A DNA stretch of 25,480 nucleotides from Sphaerosporella brunnea (lineage: Eukaryota > Ascomycota > Pezizomycetes > Pezizales > Pyronemataceae), in assembly GCA_008704415.1 (NCBI GenBank), contig VXIS01000488.1:1-25480 (forward strand), given 5' to 3'. Position 1 is the first letter of the stretch. Every line of letters begins with the position of its first letter. The position numbers and the translations under genes are program-made. Under the pieces are notes generated by a model. That model was not told where the DNA came from. It did no database searches and saw only the letters and a program-made list of their open reading frames with translations. Below, piece by piece: positions 17,748 through 25,480 of the stretch.

Positions 17748-20700
17748 TGCTGCTGGTCACCCCATCTCGTTGTCTTCGTCTAGCTTAGGATTGACAGCTC
17801 TTGGAGTTACGGACACAGTTGTGGAGGAAACAGTACTGGAAGGAAAGCACCTTATTGTTTCTTGCACTCTGTCATTCAGCAATACAACTGTTCGTACTCA
17901 TGCGCTGATAGATTGTGGCGCAACTGGCATATCCTTTGTGGACGAAAACTTCGCTCGCCATCACCAACTCCCCTGACGCTCCTTAAGAAAACCCCGTGCC
18001 CTTGAAGTAATCCACGGCCGTCCAATCTCTTCCGGTGACATCACTCACCTGTCTGTTGCCCAATGTACCATCCAAGATCACCAAGAACAACTCCCCATGT
18101 TTGTCACCAAGTTAGGACACTACCCCATTGTGCTCGGAATCCCCTGGCTCCAGCTCCACGACGTCGCGATCCGATTCAGCTCTCGGACTCTCACCTTCGG
18201 ATCACAATACTGCCTGGCTCACTGCAACCCCGTACCCACAACCGTTTCAGCCCTTAGCGAAGAACCTCCTGAGGTCTTTCGGGAACCCATCACAGCAGCA
18301 CCAGCAAAACTCCACATCGCCTCACTAAAAGCCTCCTCCTTCTGCCGATTGGCCAAGAAAAAGCACCTAGCCGTTTATTCTATATCCCTGTACGAAATTA
18401 ATAGGGCCCTTGAAAAGAAGTACGCCGAAGACGACAACGATCTACGCAAAATTGTCCACGCTGAATTCCACGGCTATCTCCCCTTGTTCAAGGAGGCAAT
18501 TGCAAATAGACTACCGCCGCCTCGACCATATGACCATAAGATTCCCCTGAGACAGGGCTTCGTTCCCCCATTTGGCCCTCTGTATTCCCTCTCCCGAGAA
18601 GAGCTGGAAGCCCTCAAGGCCTGGCTCGAAGAAAACTTGGAGAAGGGATTTATCCGGCGCTCGTCCTCGCCAGCCGCGTCGCCCATCCTGTTCGTCAAGA
18701 AAGCAGACGGGTCTCTACGGCTGTGTGTTGACTACCGAGGCCTGAACGAGGGAGCTATCAAGAACAGGTACCCGTTACCTCTGATCCAGGAGACACTGAT
18801 GCAGCTCTCCAAGGCAAAATACTTCACGACGTTGGACATCCGAGGAGCCTACAACCTGGTCCGCATGGCTGAAGGGGAAGAATGGAAGACCGCCTTCAGA
18901 ACGCGCTACGGGCTTTTCGAATCCCTGGTCATGCCTATCGGACTCACAAATGCCCCTGCCGACTTCCAAGCCTTCATCAACGACGTACTTCTACCATTCC
19001 TCGACCGCTTTTGTACAGCCTACCTCGACAACATCTTGATCTATTCAGAGACCATCGAAGAACACCGCGAGCATATTAAGCAGATCCTCGATGCTCTCAG
19101 CAAAGCTGGGCTCCACCTCAAGCCGCAGAAATGCAAGTTCTATCAGATGGAGGTCAAGTACCTGGGCTTACTGGTCGGACGCAACGGCATCAAGATGGAC
19201 CCCAGCAAAGTCCAAACAATCACGGAATGGGAACCACCATCCAACCTGAAAGACGTTCGGGAATTCTTAGGATTTGCGAACTTCTATCGCCGGTTCATTC
19301 GCGACTATTCAAAGGTGGTTGCCCCACTCACCTCGCTGACCAAGAAAGACAATGGCCAACCCGTACCCTTTGTGTGGGGTACCACGCAGCAAAACGCGTT
19401 CGATACCCTCAAAAAGGCTTTTACGACCGCTCCGATTCTCCGACACTTCGACTATGATCGTGAAGTTGTTGTCGCAACCGATGCATCAGATCACGTCTCA
19501 ACCAGTGTCCTCTCCCAGTATGACGATGAGGGAACCCTCCACCCCGTTGCCTTCTTTTCCAAGAAACACTCCCCTGCTGAATGCAACTATGAGATCTACG
19601 ACAAGGAGTTGATGGCTATCGTTCGATGCTTCGAGGAATGGCGTCCTCACCTTGAAGGCTCTGCGTTCCCCGTCCAGGTTCTCACCCATCACAAGAACCT
19701 GGAATATTTCATGACAACAAAACTGCTCAACCGTCGCCAGGCCCACTGGTCCGAATTCCTGTCTCGCTTCAACTTCAAAATAGTCTATTGACCCGGTGTC
19801 GGGGGTGGGAAACCCGACGCCCTCACTAGGAGGTCTGGAGACCTCCCTAAAGAGGGGGATGAACGACTTTTGGCCAACCAACAAGCGGTCCTCAAACCGC
19901 AGAACCTGCCCGACAATGTACGTTTGATGGCGGAAAACCCACCCAGCACCGGGCTGTCCTCCCTGGAAACCCTGTTTGACAAATGGTACGAAGCGGATCC
20001 GTTCCCGCAACGAGTCCTAGAGATGCTGGCAAAAGGCACCCGAATCTCTAAAGACATTTAACTTGCCGACTGCTCTGAGCACCAAGGGAGGCTAATGTAC
20101 CGCGGATGCTTCTACGTCCCAGATTACGCCCCCCTTCGGCTCCACCTCATTCAAGACCACCATGACCCTCCGAATATGGGACACCCGGGACGTGCAGAGA
20201 CCTTGGAACTCCTATTCCAACGCTACTACTGGACAAGTATGCGACACGACGTTGAGAGATTCGTACGCAATTGTCATACCTGCAGACGGACGAAAGCAAC
20301 AAGACACGCACCGTTCGGGACACTGAAGCCGCTTCCTGTCCCACACCATCCTTGGCAAAGTGTCTCCGTCGACTTTGTCACTGGACTTCCTGTCTCGGAA
20401 GGCTACGACGCAATCTGCGCAGTAGTCTGCCGACTAACAAAACAACGCCACCTGATTCCCTGTCTTACAACCATCGACGCAAAAGGATTCGCTCAGCTAT
20501 TTATTGAAAACGTCTTCAAGCACCATGGCCTCCGCGACGTTCTCATCTCCGACCAAGGCCCCCAATTCGTTGCTAACTTCTGGAAACACCTTGCTTCCTG
20601 TCTTGGGATTGAGACTGCTCCAACCACCGCCTTTCACCCGCAGACCGATTGTCAGACAGAACGGATCAATGCCGTCACGGAGCAGTATCTCCGCGCCTAC

Positions 20701-21432
20701 GTATCATACCTGCAGGACGATTGGAAGAAGTATCTCCCCCTGGCCGAATTCGCAGCCAATAACCAGGCTTCCGAGACTACGTCACTGTCTCCCCTCTTCG
20801 CCGTCTATGGCCGTATCCCTAAGTGCTCCTTTGAGCTAGACATTCGGACCGACAACCCCGAACAGGTCGACGCGCAGCTGGTGGCCGAGCGGATGTCACA
20901 CATCCACGACGTTCTACGAGCCAAGATGAAGTACGCTCAAGCCAGATACACTGAAGCCGCCGATTGGTCCCGAGCCCCCGACCCTATGTTCAAAGAGAAC
21001 GACCTCGTGTGGCTGGACTCTAGGAACTTGCGCACGGAACGACCATCTAGGAAACTCCAAAACAAGCACCTGGGCCCTTACCGAGTGGTTCGAGCCGTCG
21101 GTACCCATGCCTATGAATTGGACATCCCCGACACCATGAAGAACGATCGCACCTTTCCGGTCTCGCTCCTAAACCCGGCATCTTCCGACCCCCTCCCTGG
21201 ACAGATCATTCCACCCCCTCCCTCCGTTGTTGTCGATGGCGAAAAAGAATGGTCCGTCGATGCCATTCTGGATTCACGCTTGGTAAGGGGACGCCTCAAA
21301 TATCTGGTAAAGTGGACCGGCTACGGCCCACCGGAATGGGAGGCGGCGGAAGGAATCAATGGCCTTGAAGCTATCGACCGCTTCCACGAATTGTACCCAC
21401 ACAAGCCCGGACCACTCCCAGACGACAGCTGA
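17716..21432 (+). pseudogene. pol: pol polyprotein (PR-RT-RH-IN-chromodomain) with stops
   Basis: One continuous frame of 1238 codons, numbered from 17716, encodes the enzymes that copy and insert the element. Protease: LIDCGATG, Asp at residue 66. Reverse transcriptase: LCVDYR (about 339), LDIRGAY with Asp 374, and YLDN at 436-439, where the usual motif is Y-x-D-D. RNase H: TDAS with Asp 589, YEIYDKELMAIV, and THHKNLEYF at 657-665, where the usual Asp before HKN is His 658. Integrase: HHCC finger with MGHPGR and CHTC, catalytic Asp 886, Asp 946 and Glu 982 (D,D35E) all present. Chromodomain: about 1178-1232, LKYLVKWTGYGPPEWE. Stops lie at 17728 (TAG), 17974 (TGA, apparently flanked by compensating one-base indels), 19789 (TGA) and 20059 (TAA). 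It is clearly non-functional. Confidence 0.95.
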
Positions 21433-21454
21433 AGCTTCGTCGGAGCTCAGCCAT

Positions 21455-21464
21455 AGGAGGGGGA
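21455..21464 (+). other. Polypurine tract
   Basis: AGGAGGGGGA ends three bases (TAC) before the 3' LTR. Retroelements use such a purine run as the primer for plus-strand DNA synthesis, and the position next to the 3' LTR is diagnostic. Confidence 0.85.
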
Positions 21465-21467
21465 TAC

Positions 21468-21755
21468 TGTCACGGCTCAAGGTTAAGGGGTGGCTCGGCG
21501 CTAGGGTTAGGCTGTCACGTGACGCGGCGCGCCGCGGTCACGTGACAGGAAAGCATAAATGGCGAGGTTTCACTTGTTTTTGTTTCTTTTTTCTTTTCTT
21601 CTTTACAGAACGTCTTGTATACTAGCGAACCTAGTAACCTTGAACCCCCTTGTCTTGTCTCGTCTTCTTCTGCCTCGTGTCCTTGTCCTCCTGCCTCCAG
21701 TCCTTGCCTCGAAAGCTACGTACCTTGGACGTTTCCTCGCGCCTGTTCCGTTACA
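21468..21755 (+). repeat. 3' LTR of the chromovirus
   Basis: It matches 16214-16502 apart from about ten substitutions and one missing G in the C/T-rich run. It retains both GTCACGTGAC palindromes (21514-21523 and 21537-21546), ATAAAT (21555-21560) and ACAGAACGT (21605-21613). It ends CGTTACA directly against coding sequence of a hAT transposase. Confidence 0.97.
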
Positions 21756-23079
21756 GCTGAAGCTCCAGAAGATGGAATTCCCAGTGGCGATGATGAAGGG
21801 GTACTGCCAGCATCGTCTCGCCGTCAACATGCCGCACGACAACAGGCTCTGACAGTCCGCACACCGGGAGTGATCCTTACCACTGTACGCCAGATTTTCA
21901 CTAAGGTACGCTCGTCAAACCTCCTTTTTGAAGCCCTTGAAGCGCAATGCAACGCCGAGAAAATCCCCTTTCACCGTCCGAATAAGGACGTCTATACACG
22001 ATTGAACTCTACGCATGCGTTGATTTGCCGAGCTCTTGCGCTAAAGCCAGCGTTGAAACAGTTGTGCAGTTCAGAAAAACGGTTACGTCCGTTTCGCCTA
22101 TCTGGAGAGGAATGGCTACTTCTTGAGGATCTATGAGATCTATTGAAATGCTTTGTCACGGCAACCGAAGCCTTGAGTGGCTCTTTATATACTACCATAT
22201 CGTTTCATCTTCCGTATTTTGCAGTGCTCATGCAAAGTCTTGACACATTTCACGACAACCATGCCCGGCAGTCTCCAAACTCGCCGCTCCTCTCTGCAGC
22301 AACTGCGGGTCTAGCTCACTTAAAGAAATATATGCAAGATACAGAAAATTTCAGCACGCAATAGCTTGCAATTATCTTGGACCCTCGTTTCAAAATACAA
22401 GGCTTTACGGCTATAGGCAGGTTGTCAGCCGCTGTCGGAGTAACTCGCGCACGCTTTGAAACCATACTGGAGGAACAATATCAGCAAAACCAGGTTCATA
22501 CCGCTGAAAATAGCCTTCTTTGACACATTCAGGTTGATGACAACCTGACCACTATGTTTGTGAGCATGGCAAGACGGCCTGAAGCAACCAGAAGCATGGA
22601 GGCATCCGAGACTACTCGCTATCTGTATGAACCACCAGTAGACCTCAAGACCGATCCGCTACATTGGTGGAAGCTGAACGAGCACAGGTTTCCTACTGTT
22701 GCACAAATGGCTAGAGACTACCTCGCAATTTGTGCGTCGAGCGTGCCATGTGAGAGGCTCTTCTCAGTGTAAGAATTCAAAACCCGGGGACACTGTATTT
22801 TATACTCACACGGATTTTAGGGCTGGCGATATTATTACTAACAAGCGCAACCGTCTCCTAGAGGAGTCGAGCAGTGCTCTATTGCTGCTTAAGCATTGGC
22901 TCAAACAGACGGAAGTAAACCTCTGGGAGAAATGGGGCTACGAAGAGCTGGAGGGTATAGCAGAGGCGGTGGTGGGGGAGGGGGAGGGCGCTCAAAGCAA
23001 CCATAACGCGCCGGAGGGTGTGGATTCAGACGCCGAGGCTGCGCTGAACTCTTCCGTCCGGTCAGACTTATCGGACTGA
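21756..23079 (+). pseudogene. hAT transposase pseudogene, 5'-truncated, two exons
   Basis: One frame runs from the LTR edge to 22768, broken by TGA at 22134, TAG at 22362 and a TGA near 22522. It carries VYTRLNSTHALICRAL (the hAT T-R-W-N-S motif with Trp changed to Leu), LSGEEWLLLEDL, ATEALSGS, IILDPRFK, then DPLHWWKLNEHRFP and MARDYLAICASSVPCERLFS, the hallmark C-terminal dimerisation region. A 52-base intron separates the last exon (22821-23079), which resumes as GDIITNKRNRLLEES and KHWL and ends with an acidic, Gly/Glu-rich tail. The N-terminal BED finger and first catalytic region are absent, cut off at 21755. It differs from the minus-strand hAT fragments at 8611 and 10411. Terminal repeats were not identified. 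Confidence 0.9.
22769..22820 (+). other. Spliceosomal intron (52 bp) in the hAT pseudogene
   Basis: GTAAGA at 22769 begins and ATTTTAG ends at 22820, with a branch-like ACTCAC about 16 bases before the acceptor. Removing it joins TCAGT to GGCTGG in frame, giving FSVAGDIITNKRNR, which matches the continuous motif of intronless hAT relatives. Unspliced, the frame meets TAA at 22770 and changes phase. Length and signals are typical of filamentous fungi. Confidence 0.85.
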
Positions 23080-25480
23080 TTTCTAAACACATATATTAGA
23101 AACTCTTCAGGACAGCTGTCGGGTAAGACCAAAGAAGGCGACAACGAAGATGCTGTGCCAGACTGATAGCTATTGCGCGTCAATGTTGCGCGATAACGTT
23201 GGCGGTTTTCGTTAGCACTCTGATTTTAACTTGCTGACAGCTAGAAGTGTCTGTCTAAACCAAGCTGGGTGTGGACTGTCAATGAGTGCGGGGTGCACAA
23301 CTGTTCGGTCTGCGTGCATTGCAGGTGTCCAGGCACCTGCTGTTTGGTCGGCCGGGTCTGGTGTCAGACCAAGCACGCAATGCGAGCATTCAGCTCTTTG
23401 GGACCCTGCCGCTGTTGCAATAGCGGGGCGACGGGGGGGGGCAATTTCTTCTAGTGCAACAGAGCTTTACGATAATAAACAAAATCAACCCAAGAAACCC
23501 CACGCTCTCGCTATCAAAGCGATAGTTTCGGTGCATTGTGTACCTCACAGTATGGGAGAGCGCAAACAAGCAGACAGCTATCCAATGGGAGAGTCTTATC
23601 ATTGTCCTCTGACACCGCGCCGTACGAAAGCGGGTTTTGCCAAAATGGACAAGGTGCACGTCTATACACCGGCGCCGTCTGATGTGTCGTCACGCATCAG
23701 ATATTGCAGGATATATAAGCTCACGGCTGAAGACAGACACTTGTTGGTTTTCGCAGCGACCCCTTCGAAGACCCAGTTTCATTCGCGGCCGCGGCAGGAA
23801 CTCGGATTTAGGGAGAATCAGGAGGGCCGATCAGCGTGGAACCACGAATACGCAGGAGCAAAATTCTGTTCACTTCATTGGCCTGATTGGCTACTGAATG
23901 TCAGAAACCCAGTGGATGAAGCAGCTTCGCCCAGTGAAGAAGCGCTGTCGTAAGTTGGACCACCCAGTTTCATGGATCCCCGCTCCAACTGTCGGTGACT
24001 CCGCTGCCTGGCTTTGACAGGTCTGTGGTATTAGGACCAACACCGGTGCCTCGCTGCGGTGTTCTCGCTATGTTGCTTATCCGGAAAATCAGGCAGTGCT
24101 ATTAAGCGCCACCTGTACAAACCTCGATCAAGCATCACGCCGCACCTTCAACGCCTGGGCCAGAGAAAAAAATGTTTACCGAGAAAGAGTTGAGAGCAGC
24201 TTCATCGGTGTCCCTAGCGCAGGAAGCGTATTTCTTCGACGACGTGTGTACATATCAAGCTGAACCAGACGCAGTAATCTAATTCATTGCAAGCCCTCTG
24301 GTTCGCAAGTTCAACGACTTTCACGGTCTTCAAGCGGGTTGTTGACCAGCAATGGACGCTATTGGGGTTTTTGTTTGAAAACTCTGGTGCTGAGGTTTCG
24401 TGAAAGGTTGATGTCGCTTGCCCCTATTCGAAAGGGTTCCCATCCGACGCGCGGTCACTGGCGCCGCTTGATGTGTCGCACATGGGGGGCTGGATGTTAT
24501 GCTGGAGGTCTTCAGGTGGGCGGGCCCTGAGATGCACGCAGGGTCAGGGTGCCAAACCCAGCCCAAACCGGGTGGGGTCACGATGTGAGCCGCAAGAATG
24601 CAGGAAGCACCGGCCTTGGCCTTCCTGGTGACGATACGCAACACCATGATCGTCAACAGCGAAATCAGCTCCCGCATGGCTGGTGTTCACACGGGGCAAC
24701 CAACACACCTTCTGTATCGGTCGGCATCGCCTTGCGGTTCGGTTCTGTGGGTGCAGTTCAGTGCAATACTAGACACGATTGGCCGTGTGACTTTAACACT
24801 CCCTGATAAAACGACTGACGGTTGCCCACCAGCCTCACAGCGCTTGCATGGCCATGCCAGATTCAGAGTTGACGCGCCGCATCCTAATCTTGGTATGTTC
24901 ATGTCCGTCGCCTTAGCCACCCTGCGGGAAGACGTTCTTCGGTTTTTTGACAGCCATGACAAAAGCTGACAACGTAATATCATAACAGCGCAGAAAGAGC
25001 TTTGTTTACCGGATGCGTTGATCCATGAGGACAGCGCACACATCAAAGCGCTTTCTCAGAACTGTAATTCTCGTTCGACCATCAATGGTTCCACGCGCAA
25101 AAGTTGAACCCATGAGCACTCATTGCGATAACGACTCCTACCATGGAGCGAGGCCTTGCGGGCCGGGTGGGGGGAAAGGATGCTGCAGAGCTTTTGTAAT
25201 GGCGGTGCATTGGTCCCGAGCAATCTGGCGACCCTGAAGGGGTGTCGTGAGGTTGTATGTGAGTAGGGGAAGCCGGGAACAGCACGCTGGAACTGGGCAG
25301 TGACTGCGGGTTTGGAAGTAGCACCGCACCCGTCAACACCGCCCGCACCAACACAACATGTTTAAGCCTTCAATGAACCTACGCTGGAGAGTTTATAGCC
25401 AATGATGGGACTCAGGGTTCATTTCCTCTAAATTTTTTTCCGTTAGACATTGAAGGCCATATGCATGCATGCCGATATAA
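23080..25480. other. Stretch without a recognisable gene
   Basis: The hAT element probably extends some way past 23079, but no terminal inverted repeat was seen. Several frames of 60-123 codons follow on both strands (for example plus 24598-24969, minus 24677-24330 and minus 25046-24687). None has a motif I recognise, and no RNA gene, CRISPR array or clear repeat was found. Confidence 0.4.
23282..23953 (+). CDS. Unrecognised open frame (223 codons)
   Basis: From the first ATG the frame runs 223 codons to TAA. The first third is Cys/Ser/Ala-rich, the middle is basic with MDKVHVYTPAPSDVSSR, and the end contains WNHEYAGAKFCSLHWPDWL. I see no signal peptide, membrane segment or known domain. The frame is long for chance in DNA of this composition, but the neighbours are all transposon relics, no supporting splice sites or promoter were found, and other frames in the same stretch are also partly open. 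It may be the remains of a transposon gene. Confidence 0.18.
   Translation: MSAGCTTVRSACIAGVQAPAVWSAGSGVRPSTQCEHSALWDPAAVAIAGRRGGAISSSATELYDNKQNQPKKPHALAIKAIVSVHCVPHSMGERKQADSYPMGESYHCPLTPRRTKAGFAKMDKVHVYTPAPSDVSSRIRYCRIYKLTAEDRHLLVFAATPSKTQFHSRPRQELGFRENQEGRSAWNHEYAGAKFCSLHWPDWLLNVRNPVDEAASPSEEALS

Larger units (their letters stand above)
16214..21755 (+). mobile_element. Chromodomain Ty3/gypsy LTR retrotransposon (5542 bp), decayed
   Basis: Two LTRs (289 and 288 bp) bound an internal region with, in order, a primer-binding site, gag, pol (protease, reverse transcriptase, RNase H, integrase, chromodomain) and a polypurine tract. Integrase after RT plus a C-terminal chromodomain places it in the chromovirus lineage common in fungi. 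The LTRs differ by about 10 substitutions (seven are transitions) and one indel, so the insertion is neither new nor ancient relative to the LINE and pogo relics. Stops in gag and pol and changed catalytic residues show it cannot move by itself. No target-site duplication is visible (GCACA before, GCTGA after). Confidence 0.97.

Noticed and set aside
21756..21760. Target-site duplication for the retrotransposon
   Set aside because: The five bases after the 3' LTR (GCTGA) do not match the five before the 5' LTR (GCACA), and shifting the ends by one or two bases does not help.
21559..21852. 97-codon frame starting in the 3' LTR
   Set aside because: It is the LTR counterpart of the overlapping frame at 16305, shifted by the LTR indel, then runs into hAT sequence out of frame.
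1..25480. CRISPR arrays, prophage or bacterial operons
   Set aside because: No regularly spaced direct repeats with unique spacers were seen; the intron, chromodomain element and fungal transposon families point to a eukaryotic genome.
1..25480. Heavy repeat-induced point mutation across the window
   Set aside because: The transposon sequences are not strongly AT-rich and retain long open stretches; only a few stops fit a CpA to TpA change.

Overview
The window looks like a transposon-rich, gene-poor stretch of a filamentous ascomycete (Pezizomycotina) genome. The evidence is the mix of element families: a chromodomain Ty3/gypsy retrotransposon, Tad1-like LINE relics, a pogo/Fot1-like DDE transposase relic and several hAT transposase relics, one carrying a 52 bp intron with fungal splice signals. 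No intact host gene was recognised, and the species cannot be named from the sequence.

Layout. 1-944 has no recognisable gene but holds several short inverted repeats. 945-1110 is one copy of a CGAGA-rich dispersed repeat. A short 26 bp tandem repeat (2204-2263) precedes a minus-strand Tad1-like LINE (2315 to at least 4690) that keeps a frameshifted ORF1 and only the C-terminal tail of ORF2. 5290-8600 is mostly unassigned, with a cluster of inverted, direct and tandem repeats (5930-6640) and one speculative two-exon small gene (6707-6971). 8611-10752 holds two minus-strand hAT fragments and a second LINE 3' end. 13290-14231 is a pogo/Fot1-like relic. 15420-15835 carries the second CGAGA repeat, and 16036-16084 repeats the sequence found just upstream of the LINE ORF1.

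16214-21755 is the centrepiece: a 5542 bp chromovirus with both LTRs, a candidate self-priming primer-binding site, gag, a likely -1 frameshift site, pol (protease, RT, RNase H, integrase, chromodomain) and a polypurine tract. Its LTRs differ by about 10 substitutions and one indel in 288 bp. It is non-functional: gag and pol carry several stop codons, and residues of the RT and RNase H active sites are changed. Its 3' LTR abuts the middle of a hAT transposase pseudogene (21756-23079), but the 5' flank does not contain the rest of that gene and no target-site duplication is visible, so the locus has been rearranged. 23080-25480 holds only unrecognised open frames.

I see no operon-like or new multi-gene system. 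What merits a second look is the biology of the retroelement (self-priming, GGGAAAC frameshifting, a palindromic CACGTG array in U3), the two-copy CGAGA repeat, and the nested rearrangement history.
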